From Ypsolopha sequella (Eukaryota > Arthropoda > Insecta > Lepidoptera > Ypsolophidae): a DNA stretch of 64,000 nt. Positions 33,101-40,346 of the stretch are shown in pieces. Where the stretch lies: positions 1-64,000 of the forward strand of contig CAKOHE010000025.1 of assembly GCA_934047225.1 (NCBI GenBank), read 5' to 3'. The notes under the pieces are model-generated. The model made no database searches and had not been told where the DNA came from. It saw nothing but the letters and a program-made list of their open reading frames with translations. Position 1 is the first letter of the stretch. The number at the start of each line of letters is the position of its first letter. A program made the translations under genes and the position numbers.

Positions 33101-36100
33101 TACTGAGTAAATAAATGTGGTTGTTGTTGTCCGTATAAAGGTGATCGTGTATATAATGTATATAAACGTGATCGTGTATATAATGGCGGTGTTGTCGGTA
33201 GGAGGCGATCGTGGAGCTGTACCTGGTGGACACGTCCGGCTCGGACGACGTGTCTTTGAACGACGAGCTCGTGGCGGCCAGGCACGCGGACACACGCACA
33301 GACTCCGCGCTGCAGGTACGTGACGTCACGCGCTCCGCTCTCGACCTGCAGGGCGAGCACGGGCCCAAGACGTTTGTGACAAGACGTGATAAAGCTATGC
33401 CATTTCTTACCATTTGTCTTAAATGCTACTACGGGTCAGCCATGTGACTCATTCTTGTGGCACGACATGATTTTCTTTTTGCTGACTTCACGGTGTGAGA
33501 CAGAAAATTAAAAAAAAAATGTCTATGACCAAACTTGTTTCATCTGAATATGCGACCAAATAAAATAATACGTTTTTAAAAATAAACTTTATACAACTAC
33601 ATAACACTTTAATTTTGTTGGGAACTATTTCATTATTCACACATGTGTATGATATTTCTGTCAAGTCAGTCAGTTCAGCGTTTGAAGATTTATTTGAGAC
33701 AACTTATTTGAGACAGGACTCTTAATTTAAACGTTGTCTTTTTTTCTCTGTATCGAAAAGACAAAGACAGGACGCTGAGAATAACATTAGCCCTGTCAAA
33801 TAAGTTAAGTCGTATTACATCGAATCGACACCAGTCAACTCTAGTGCACTAAATAGTTTACCATATCCTAACTTTAGTGCGCTGAATTACCTTGTAAATA
33901 TTAATTTAAATTTTGTTTGCGTAATAATTTGATCTCTGTATAAAGGACATAAAAATCGATATTTTGATCGACATCAGGGTTATATACTTTGTAAGTGCTG
34001 TATTGTTTTATAAAAAATATATATATTTTTAATCAGCTTCTCGTATCAAGTGGAATTTAAAAACGTTTTTCTCGTGGAAAAATCCTCGTCATCCGATACT
34101 TTTACCAGAAAAACGCGTCACCTATATAACCTTTATAACCCATGTCTATAGTAGTCCACCCAACCACGTGTCAACTTGTTATGCCGGTGCTAAACATGTG
34201 TCCACTTATTTGCACACTCGAGTGGACACACTGTGTGGCATGAGACTTTGTCTATGTGTTCCAAAGTTTGTACACAGATTTGCACTTTGCCGAGCGGTAT
34301 CGGTTTTTTAGCGCACATCAAAGGAATGTGTTCAAATAAGTGCGTAGCCTGCCACACTATTTGGCCTATTTGCAAAGACCAGTTGCGCGAGCCTTGTTCT
34401 ATTACGATACATTTCTGTTGAATATGGCAGAGCAGGTCGTGCAGATATATATTTGCTTGTCGTAAGAACGAGAAATAAAACCGTCAGGCATTTCAATATA
34501 CGTTTATTTCTTTTCAATGCATGTGCTCGTAAAGGCCCACTTTTTATGCATCAAAACCGAACAGAAAGTCGATTATTTTGCCCTAGGGCTTTATTATTAT
34601 TTTTTTTTTAATTCATTTGCAATGGTTGGCTAACCTGCAGCCTTTCCTGTGTAACATAGATGTTATACTTTTTTTCCACTGTTTAACGGCTCTGGATACA
34701 GTCCTTTTGAGCCAATTATAATTTAAAGTTCACAATATTGTATTTGTTTTCATTTCCTCACACTATGCATTGAAAATCGTAGTATGATACACGGGCCTAA
34801 AAGCTATAAATTACTCAGTTACGTTTAAAACACTCGTTACGCTCGTATTTTAAATCGTCCTCGTAATTTATTCCTTTGCGCCCTTGTAGCATAAACTACT
34901 ATTATGAAATAAACTATAGTACATCAGCGTCAAATATTATTAAGATTCAATTAGATTCTTATTGATTACAAAATTGGACGACACAAACACAAGGCGAACG
35001 AGAAATCGTGTAGAGAGCGAGAACTGTCACTTGTATGATTCACAGATAAGACATCCAGTGTAGAGCATAGACAATATCTTTGCTTTTTCTAACAATTTAA
35101 CACATCCATTCACGCCTTCTCGGACGTTTCGATATATTTTGTGGCACATGTAAAAAATAATAACATGCGCATAAATAATATAATCACACTGCGTCCACGA
35201 AATCGTCGTCCATCTCCTTTGTTGTCTACCAGCATACTGTGGAGAAAAGAGTTTGCGAAGCATGTGTGGCAGGTGCGCCAAATGTGTGCACAAAGTCGTC
35301 GAAGAAGTGTGCAAATATGTGGACACATGTCTGGCGCCGGTTTTACGTTAAGGTCCTGTACTGTGTGATGACCTCGGGTTGAATATTACAGACATCGGAG
35401 CCGCACCTCCTGCCGGCCTTCTGCGCGATCGAGGACGGAGACACGCCCAATTACGGCGAGATCTGTCAGTACCTGCGGTTCGGCATCTCGCTGCAGTACG
35501 TGCCCGAGTACACGCGCCACGTGGCGCCCCGCAACCCGCCCGCGCCCCGCAACCCGCCCGCGCCCCGCAACCCGCCCGCGCCCCGCAACCCGCCCGCGCC
35601 CCGCAACCCGCCCGCGCCCCTCGAGCCGCTGTGCCGCCACCAGCGACGCACCTCCGTGGACATCACGCTCAGGGACGACGACGAGGAGGAAGCTCCGAGC
35701 GCGCCGCCCGTTCTCCCCAACAAGGTGTCGCTGTCCAGTCTACCCGTACAGCAGCCGCCGCCGCGAGTGAGCTACCCCCCGCCCGTCTGCTTCCGACCGC
35801 AACCAGTGTACTACCAGCCGCAGTACACGACCCGCCTGCCGCTGCTGCCTCCGCTCCGCGCGTCCCACGAGCACAGCTTCCCGCACCCCGTGGTGGAGGA
35901 CACGGTGGGTATCCCGCGGCTCGACTGCGACGTGTACCGCAAGCTGATGCGGTTGGACGCGCTCCTCGCCGGGCGGTACATGACGGAGACGTTGGCACGG
36001 TGCGAGCGGGAGGGCGCAGGGTCTGACGTGGTGCGCATGCGCCGGCTCGACGTGGTCATATTCCGCAAACTGATGTTGGTGGACGGCGAGATGGCGCACC

Positions 36101-36222
36101 GATATATGCTGACCGGCATCGAGCGCGCCCTCGCCGCCGCCGCCCGTAACAACCCGCACGCGGCAGGAGTTCGCTCGGCGACGTCGCGTGTGCCGCCGGG
36201 GTTTGAGCTACTACCTCAATAA
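17871..36222 (+). CDS. tej: Tejas/TDRD5-like LOTUS-Tudor protein, six exons, 5' end not found
   Basis: Exons 17871-18108, 19978-20168, 22552-22693, 28216-28440, 33202-33315 and 35392-36222 are bounded by AG/GT and keep one frame throughout (about 580 codons). The order is the second half of a LOTUS (OST-HTH) domain, a linker, an extended Tudor domain spread over exons 2-6, and a proline-rich, Arg-rich tail. In flies and mice, Tejas/TDRD5 proteins work in germ-line nuage in the piRNA pathway: LOTUS contacts the Vasa helicase, and Tudor domains generally bind methyl-arginine ligands. That role is transferred by homology. The exons are GC-rich, the introns AT-rich and loaded with transposons (intron 3 is 5.5 kb). 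The first LOTUS helix exon and the start codon are missing from what I can see. The gene symbol is by family resemblance. Confidence 0.8.
18109..19977 (+). other. tej: Tejas-like intron 1 (visible)
   Basis: GT...AG intron, 1.87 kb. Most of it is one TIR transposon (18394-19889). Confidence 0.7.
18394..19889. mobile_element. non-autonomous TIR element, ~1.5 kb, with subterminal GCTAACAT repeats
   Basis: Ends are CATAGCTAACATG (from 18394) and its complement (to 19889), flanked on both sides by CAG, which suggests a 3-bp duplication. GCTAACAT recurs at ~18398, 18488 and 18577 on one side and inverted at ~19819 and 19877 on the other, like transposase-binding subterminal repeats. No transposase is present. 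The superfamily is not determined. Confidence 0.6.
19978..20168 (+). CDS. tej: Tejas-like exon: start of extended Tudor
   Basis: The acceptor GTGTACAG and donor GTGAGT give phase 0 in and phase 2 out. It encodes DPAVYPADCMQYADSVPGAS followed by EVCVGEVYSPSHFWLLRLGD. The V.V.EVYSPSHFW.. segment is the first strand pair of the staphylococcal-nuclease-like half of an extended Tudor domain. Confidence 0.75.
20370..20607 (+). pseudogene. LINE RT C-terminal fragment in intron
   Basis: Plus-strand frame with SLLSIPKHNSAAYGKSFSVK, AVRLWNELPTKIRISPSLAI and FNKNLKSHH, the standard C-terminal tail of CR1/Jockey-type reverse transcriptases. The upstream RT is missing: a 5'-truncated insertion. Confidence 0.7.
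20806..21648 (-). pseudogene. retroelement C-terminal domain, possibly a PD-(D/E)XK-type nuclease
   Basis: A 280-codon GC-rich frame without stops in an AT-rich intron. Order: RQWDEPCC..., SGFWLRALPSSSIGTLLDD, a Cys block (CSCGADVGRLGLHGLSC), RHAALNDVIRRAL, GKRPDGMTLVPW...GRPLVWDATCVDT, and QRLSLAIQRGNVASILGT. I know this module as the part found after the RT in a group of animal retroelements. The RPDG...LVWD.T block could be the PD-(D/E)XK core of an endonuclease; that is inference. No RT precedes it, so it is a 5'-truncated copy ending in an A/T-rich tail at ~20600-20800. Confidence 0.55.
21890..22065 (+). repeat. LINE/SINE 3'-end repeat
   Basis: Contains CCAAAGGTTGGCTGGAAGAA, GCTTTAAGTGATAAGTCCGC and ACAATAAAGTGTCTATTCAT with a terminal (ATTC)n tail. 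This is a familiar 3' end of lepidopteran retroposons. Confidence 0.6.
22077..22470. repeat. dispersed ~395-bp repeat, copy 1
   Basis: Nearly identical to 34514-34906: shared landmarks CAATGCATGTGCTCGTAA, CCCTAGGGCTTTATTATTAT, GGTTGGCTAACCTGCAGCC and TTGTAGCATAAACTACTATT. It is non-coding and of unknown class. Both copies lie in introns of the Tejas-like gene. Confidence 0.8.
22552..22693 (+). CDS. tej: Tejas-like exon: Tudor core, first strands
   Basis: It completes the split Thr codon, then reads GAVRVGQYCSSMFEGAWYRS and IVKVIDCDTVK before donor GTACCG. The pattern G..C......WYR..V..V..C..V is the start of the Tudor barrel; Phe/Trp/Tyr residues here would line the ligand pocket. Confidence 0.8.
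23046..23130 (+). repeat. dispersed repeat shared with 27965-28050
   Basis: Shares CATAGCAGTTCTTATACATG, CCAGTGCGTACT and GTGTGGCRACATGGCTGT with 27965-28050 in the same orientation. The neighbouring GGCAAAGCATAAACCTACAC block at ~23333-23353 is the inverted partner of 27940-27962, so the two loci probably hold copies of one rearranged element. Confidence 0.6.
23108..23238 (-). repeat. LINE 3' end (minus)
   Basis: Read on the minus strand it ends TTTGAATAAACTATTTTGAACTGAACTGAA, a typical CR1-type LINE 3' terminus with a short tandem tail. No coding part. Confidence 0.5.
24595..24668 (+). repeat. RTE-type LINE 3' end
   Basis: CTTGGGGGAGGCCTACGTCC followed by AGCAGTAGACGTTTTTTGGC and a GATGG/GATGAT tail. 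This is the very common terminus of lepidopteran RTE elements. Confidence 0.7.
25360..25572. repeat. tandem duplication of ~118 bp at the Tc1-like element's left end
   Basis: Two tandem units, each with AAGAATTARGTCCTTACTTAGTGAATCA (ending near 25455 and 25573). The second copy abuts the transposase 3' end. Confidence 0.6.
25823..26050. mobile_element. ~220-bp foldback MITE, copy 1 of a tandem pair
   Basis: CCCCCTATTCTGTATCTTTA and its inverted partner TAAAGATACATAATAGGCCC form arms of ~50 bp that include TTGCCA...ATCATCAAAAACATA. It is followed almost directly by a second copy; CAG precedes each copy and follows the pair. Confidence 0.75.
26056..26285. mobile_element. ~220-bp foldback MITE, copy 2 of a tandem pair
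   Basis: Same element and orientation as 25823-26050, about 90% alike by eye. The pair sits within the C-terminal coding part of the Tc1-like transposase, so at least one insertion followed that element's arrival. The second copy may be a tandem duplication. Confidence 0.75.
27334..27494. mobile_element. 161-bp foldback MITE in the transposase N-terminus
   Basis: Arms GGTACCGATTCGG...CTTAACTTATTTGACAGGACTAA and the inverted counterpart, with ATT on both flanks (3-bp duplication). A diverged copy is at 33690-33832. Confidence 0.75.
28216..28440 (+). CDS. tej: Tejas-like exon: Tudor core, second half
   Basis: Exactly 75 codons between acceptor CTGCCAG and donor GTGAGC. It begins VRYIDYGTVEPVPVSKLKPL, the canonical V.YIDYG..E.V....L..L strand and loop of Tudor domains, followed by the LPAQAIRARLAGVRP helix found in extended Tudors. 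Confidence 0.85.
28945..29057 (+). repeat. LINE 3' end with (TTCTA)n tail
   Basis: TTTTTTGAGCCTGTGATGCT then TTTAATAAATAATTATTCTA with repeated TTCTA. The same terminus occurs inverted at 50848-50962. Confidence 0.65.
29340..30005 (+). repeat. dispersed lepidopteran repeat (GACTCGCACTTGGCCGG family)
   Basis: Begins near ACGTCCGTCCGTATTTCACA and ends GGAACCCTAGGTTCTGACTA...GACTCGCACTTGGCCGG. It is the longest copy of this family in the window and shares internal blocks with 48582-48960 (inverted). Confidence 0.7.
30982..31380 (-). pseudogene. LINE ORF1 N-terminal/coiled-coil fragment
   Basis: A 132-codon frame: MEALKDAMAEMKAHFDHRMA, a long heptad region (FQLQLETLEQEVDQLDMRGR), then KILLVHGLAESKKDTVAAVV and DVIRCHRM. 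This is the coiled coil plus the start of the RRM-like domain of insect LINE ORF1 proteins. It stops abruptly after RCHRM, where the family would continue, so the copy is 3'-truncated. Confidence 0.65.
31545..31805 (+). pseudogene. possible retroelement polyprotein C-terminus
   Basis: Frame with GVRTRRKAAIEARENIKDLS followed by a Cys pair (WSCQTCD). Arg-rich RTRR.AA..AR endings are common at the C-termini of LTR-retroelement polyproteins, but I cannot assign a family. It stops at ~31900. Confidence 0.3.
31888..32150. mobile_element. 263-bp foldback MITE, TA-type target
   Basis: Arms of ~115 bp begin CAAGGTGA and end TCACCTTG, imperfectly complementary throughout, with TATA on both flanks. 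The long-arm foldback and TA target suggest a Tc1/mariner-related MITE. Confidence 0.75.
32765..32881. mobile_element. 117-bp inverted-repeat element
   Basis: GATAGCCGACCAGTTTCA at 32765-32782 and its exact complement at 32864-32881, 18-bp perfect arms, with a GC-rich centre. No flanking duplication was identified. Confidence 0.6.
33202..33315 (+). CDS. tej: Tejas-like exon: end of extended Tudor
   Basis: A 38-codon exon between GTCGGTAG and GTACGT, reading EAIVELYLVDTSGSDDVSLN then DELVAARHADTRTDSALQ. V.LYLVDTSG..D..LN..LV is the closing strand and helix of the nuclease-like half of an extended Tudor. Confidence 0.8.
33690..33832. mobile_element. second, diverged copy of the 161-bp foldback MITE
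   Basis: Shares CTGTCAAATAAGTTAAGTCG, AAGACAAAGACAGGACGCTGAG and the GAATCGACACC end with 27334-27494. The left arm is degenerate. Confidence 0.65.
34184..35340. mobile_element. TIR element, ~1.16 kb, with complex subterminal repeats
   Basis: CCGGTGCTAAACATGTGTCC...TTTGCACAC (34184-34217) pairs with GTGTGCAAATATGTGGACAC...GCGCCGG (35308-35340). Inside each end, related motifs (CTGCCACAC, TGTGTGGCA, CAAATAAGTG) recur in both orientations. No transposase. It carries the 395-bp dispersed repeat. Target duplication not resolved. Confidence 0.55.
34514..34906. repeat. dispersed ~395-bp repeat, copy 2
   Basis: Same orientation and extent as copy 1 at 22077-22470, with scattered substitutions. It sits inside the TIR element 34184-35340. 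Confidence 0.8.
35392..36222 (+). CDS. tej: Tejas-like last exon: Pro-rich linker and duplicated C-terminal motif
   Basis: Starts after acceptor ATATTACAG and ends at a TAA at 36222. The first part (TSEPHLLPAFCAIEDGDTPN) continues the gene's frame. Then come five PRNPPA repeats, an acidic patch (RDDDEEEAPS), a proline/tyrosine-rich stretch, two copies of a ~28-residue RLD...RKLM..D...A.RYM motif (about 35913-36000 and 36040-36126), and a terminal RVPPGFELLPQ. The tail is longer and more structured than a simple linker. The function of the duplicated motif is unknown to me. Confidence 0.75.
   Translation, partial: TSEPHLLPAFCAIEDGDTPNYGEICQYLRFGISLQYVPEYTRHVAPRNPPAPRNPPAPRNPPAPRNPPAPRNPPAPLEPLCRHQRRTSVDITLRDDDEEEAPSAPPVLPNKVSLSSLPVQQPPPRVSYPPPVCFRPQPVYYQPQYTTRLPLLPPLRASHEHSFPHPVVEDTVGIPRLDCDVYRKLMRLDALLAGRYMTETLARCEREGAGSDVVRMRRLDVVIFRKLMLVDGEMAHRYMLTGIERALAAAARNNPHAAGVRSATSRVPPGFELLPQ
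35527..35616 (+). repeat. tej: five 18-bp repeats encoding PRNPPA
   Basis: In-frame tandem copies of CCCCGCAACCCGCCCGCG in the last Tejas-like exon. They look identical and so are probably young or length-variable. Confidence 0.9.
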
Positions 36223-36235
36223 TTTAAATAATTGG

Positions 36236-36280
36236 ATGAAAAACACATATACCAATTAAATTGGTATATGTGTTTTTCAT
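36236..36280. repeat. perfect 22-bp palindrome just after the Tejas-like stop
   Basis: ATGAAAAACACATATACCAATT, one base, then the exact complement, 14 bases beyond the TAA. If transcribed it makes a 22-bp hairpin in the 3' UTR. A possible poly(A) signal (AAATAAAAG) lies at ~36341. Confidence 0.85.
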
Positions 36281-36420
36281 TATTTTGATTAAATACCATA
36301 TAAAGAACTCCATAAGTGTCATACTTTAGTGCCAAAACAAATAAAAGTGACCTTGATTTTTTGATAATCTGTGACACGTAGGGCGTGCTTTACGGCTACA
36401 AGCGAACAAATCACTCTATA

Positions 36421-37715
36421 CCCCAAGCCAGAAATCGAGAGTATCGTTTGACGTTTACTGTGATACCAGATGACGACGAAAAATAAATAGAGATGTCCTA
36501 AAGGTATTAATTAAATTCATTCACTTAGTGAACGAATGAATTATTTTTGTTTCATAAAATAATCAATTAACTTATCGAATGAATCGAAATCAAAAATATA
36601 AATCTTATTAAAAGTTATAGGTTTTAATTTAAACAAAAGGTACAGGGCCGCTACCAACGGTCCTGTTACAGTAGTTCGTTGGAGGCAACCCGTATTAAAA
36701 CTCTTGCCACCCACTCAGAGGGAGAAAAAGCGATTTTTTGCATTACGTAAGTGCAAAAAAACCGCCTTTTCTCCTTGAAATCGTTAATGGTGAAATAATC
36801 AGAACAGAAGCATGAATGTTTTCGTAGATGTCGCCCAATTTTTAGTTTAATATCTACCCTAGTTGCTTTAATCCACTTGTTTCTCAAAGTCTAAAGTGTG
36901 ATGTACTTTATCATTGCTACCTACAACGGCACACGTACGCATTTTGTGTTCTAAATACTACCCAGAAAGAAATACTACTTTCACAAAACTTAAACTTAAT
37001 GTGCGGGAAAATGTACCAAACACCATAGTCTGACTCAACTCTAGTTTGTTTATGGTCTCTGCATAAACTTGACACTTCGTTTTCTGAAAACTTCTACTAG
37101 CGCTAACTAAACTAGCGCCTTCTTGTTCATTTTGATGAAACTCAACTGACAGCTGTCAAGGAAAACGGCTCATTGGAGCTCTCTCAATGTTTGATTTTTT
37201 ACTAAAAACAAATATCAAACCCTTTCATTTGACATCCATATTGTGGAAGTAGTCAAAAAATATTTAATCCGCCATTTTATAGGGCCGGCCATCTTGGATT
37301 TACAATGACAACGAATGTATTAAATTATATTATTATCAGAACTAAAGGTGCGTACCAAATTTCAACAGGAAGGGGGTCAAATTTCAATTATTAGATTTGA
37401 CCCAAATAAATAGGGCAAGCTAAATAAAATCGTTTAATAAAACCATTCCAAGGAGGACGTATGCTAAGCATGTTGATTAATCATAAATATTATATTAGTC
37501 AACATATTATATTTCTGGAATCACGTTGTTATTAGTAAAATTTGTCTCTTGACTTAATGAATTTAGTAATTTTTCTATACTATTGAACGAATTGAACGAA
37601 TTAATTTATCGAACCCATCACTTCATGCAAACACTAGTGAAATAAATCTGGCCACATTATTCAGGGAAATGACAGTAGTGTCTGTCAAACGATACTCTCG
37701 ATTTGTGGCTTGGGG
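36421..37715. mobile_element. non-autonomous TIR element, 1295 bp
   Basis: CCCCAAGCCAGAAATCGAGA...GTATCGTTTGAC at the left and its inverted partner ending GGCTTGGGG at 37715 (about 32 bp, one or two mismatches), flanked by TATA on both sides. The interior has no gene; a short frame at 36666-36887 is unsupported. Confidence 0.75.
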
Positions 37716-37775
37716 TATAGATACCGTGCACGTCATATAAATAAGGTAATGAAGCTGCTGACAGTTCATCCTTTA

Positions 37776-39790
37776 GTTACTATAATTTCCTTCATCCCCG
37801 CGTCGAGGTTATAGTTGATTAACTTATTTTGTTGTTTTGAGAATCTCTCAATCAATACTATTGTATTAATGCATTAAAAAAGTTTATTGTTTTTTCACTT
37901 TAGTGAGTAAGTTGTTAAATTTGTAAAGAGCATAATAATAATAATGTTAAAATAAAACACGCAAGTGTACATGCGAGGTGCTCAAGGTTTTTGTATTTTT
38001 TTATTTACATATTACAGCTTCATATCACATATTGTTATTTGTTTTGGTATGTAAGTACATACATACATATACGCATTTATAAATATTTAGGCGAGCATAC
38101 TTTGTACAGTATTTAGTCGTTGTGCGTATGGCGCTCTATCGTTGCGACCAGACGCGCGGCAGGGCGTGCAGCGGACTGCCGAGTGTCTGAGATAAGGCGC
38201 CATATGATGTATTGTGAGAACATACACACTTGATCGAGTGATATGTTGATGGTCTGAAATCAAAATTTTACTAAATTAGCTGATTATGATGTATTATGAG
38301 AACATAACACTTGATCGAGTGATACGTTAAAAAAAAAATATATATAGTTAAAATATAGTTTATAGTTTATTTTGTTGTTTTGAGAATCTCTAAATCAATA
38401 CTATTGTATTAATGCATTAAAAAAGTTTATTGTTTTTTCACTTTAGTGAGTAAGTTGTTAAATTTGTAAAAGCATAATAATAATAATGTTAAAATAAAAC
38501 ACGCAAGTGTACATGCGAGGTGCTCAAGGTTTTTGTATTTTTTTATTTACATATTACAGCTTCATATCACATATTGTTATTTGTTTTGGTATGTAAGTAC
38601 ATACATACATATACGCATTTATAAATATTTAGGCGAGCATACTTTGTACAGTATTTAGTCGTTGTGCGTATGGCGCTCTATCGTTGCGACCAGACGCGCG
38701 GCAGGGCGGGCAGCGGACTGCCGAGTGTCTGAGACAAGGCGCCATATGATGTATTGTGAGAACATACACACTTGATCGAGTGATATGTTGATGGTCTGAA
38801 ATCAAAATTTTACTAAATTAGCTGATTATGATGTATTGTGAGAACATAACACTTGATCGAGTGATACGTTAAAAAAAATAATTAAATATAGTTAAAATAT
38901 AGTTTATAGTTTATTTTGTTGTTTTGAGAATCTCTAAATCAATACTATTGTATTAATGCATTAAAAAAGTTTATTGTTTTTTCACTTTAGTGAGTAAGTT
39001 GTTATATTTGTAAAAGCATAATAATAATAATGTTAAAATAAAACACGCAAGTGTACATGCGAGGTGCTCAAGGTTTTTGTATTTTTTTATTTACATATTA
39101 CAGCTTCATATCACATATTGTTATTTGTTTTGGTATGTAAGTACATACATACATATACGCATATATAAATATTTAGGCGAGCATACTTTGTACAGTATTT
39201 AGTCGTTGTGCGTATGGCGCTCTATCGTTGCGACCAGACGCGCGGCAGGGCGGGCAGCGGACTGCCGAGTGTCTGAGATAAGGCGCCATATGATGTATTG
39301 TGAGAACATACACACTTGATCGAGTGATATGTTGATGGTCTGAAATCAAAATTTTACTAAATTAGCTGATTATGATGTATTGTGAGAACATAACGCTTGA
39401 TCGAGCGATATGTTAAAAAAAAATTAAAATATAGTTAAAATATAGTTAAAATATAGTTTATAGTTTATTTTGTTGTTTTGAGAATCTCTAAATCAATACT
39501 ATTGTATTAATGCATTAAAAAAGTTTATTGCTTTTTCACTTTAGTGAGTAAGTTGTTAAATTTGTAAAAGCATAATAATAATAATGTTAAAATAAAACAC
39601 GCAAGTGTACATGCGAGGTGCTTACTATAATTTCCTTCATCCCCGCGTCGAGGTTATAGTTGATTAACTTATTTTGTTGTTTTGAGAATGTATTGTAATG
39701 TATTATGATGTATTGTAACCAACATAACACTTGATCGAGTGATATGTTGATGATCTGAAATCAAAATTTTACTAAATTAGCTGATTCTAA
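37776..39790 (+). repeat. satellite-like array, ~544-bp unit, three full copies and a partial
   Basis: Units start at about 37831, 38374, 38918 and 39472 (periods 543, 544, 554), judged by GTTGTTTTGAGAATCTCT. Each contains a GC-rich core (CCAGACGCGCGGCAGGGC) and two nested GATGTATTGTGAGAACAT...CTTGATCGAGTGATA blocks. The fourth copy breaks at ~39620 and jumps to the sequence (TCCTTCATCCCCGCGTCGAG) that also precedes copy 1, as unequal exchange would leave. Confidence 0.9.
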
Positions 39791-39876
39791 AAAATAAACC
39801 GTAATTCATAATTTGACGAAGTTTTATTGTAAAGCATAACCATTTATTCACATTATATATATTTAAGTACATAATA

Positions 39877-40108
39877 CACTGGCCTGCAAAACTAAGTACT
39901 ACACTTTTTAAATTTGATTTTTTTCTAAACTATAGAAGTTAGAGATTTAAAATAATCACATAGTGAAGTTGTCCTTATAGTTCCCTAAAGTTTCAAAGAA
40001 AGCTGATAAAATTTGTTATAAAACGTTTTTTATTTTAAATCTCTAACTTCTATAGTGTAGAAAAAAATCAAAGTTAAAAAGTGTAGTACTTAGTTTTGCA
40101 GGCCAGTG
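39877..40108. mobile_element. 232-bp foldback MITE with TA duplication
   Basis: CACTGGCCTGCAAAACTAAG and its complement at the ends, arms of ~78 bp, TA at 39875-39876 and 40109-40110. A Tc1/mariner-type MITE. Confidence 0.85.
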
Positions 40109-40346
40109 TATAAACATAGTCAGTCCTTGCCTATATAAGATTCTGAACAACCTAGTTAGTGCAATCTGCGACCGATCCCCAGCCCCGGATTTCCCCTATA
40201 GGTCTACAAGGGCTGGGCCTAGGGGCCCAGCCAGCCTAGGGGCCCCAACCACCCAGCTACCCCGACCAGGTAGCTTCGGCAGGCGGAAATAGAATTATAG
40301 AGAAAAAATTTCATTACGGGGCATATTATATAACTAAACTATATAA

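Larger units (their letters stand above)
28441..33201 (+). other. tej: Tejas-like intron 4 (visible), 4.8 kb
   Basis: A GT...AG intron made largely of repeats listed separately. The remaining stretches (28441-28940, 29060-29340, 30010-30980, 32150-32760) show no gene. A short palindromic run based on TTATCCGGATA lies at 30100-30140. Confidence 0.6.
33316..35391 (+). other. tej: Tejas-like intron 5 (visible)
   Basis: GT...AG intron of 2.08 kb that contains the MITE at 33690-33832 and the TIR element at 34184-35340. No coding signal of its own. Confidence 0.65.

Noticed and set aside
35386..36159. Long minus-strand frames opposite the last Tejas-like exon
   Set aside because: Shadows of a GC-rich, codon-biased exon; low-complexity Arg/Gly runs, no family.
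40150..40290. GC-rich patch (GGGCTGGGCCTAGGGGCCC) as an RNA gene or promoter
   Set aside because: No tRNA/rRNA/snRNA features and no adjoining gene; origin unknown.
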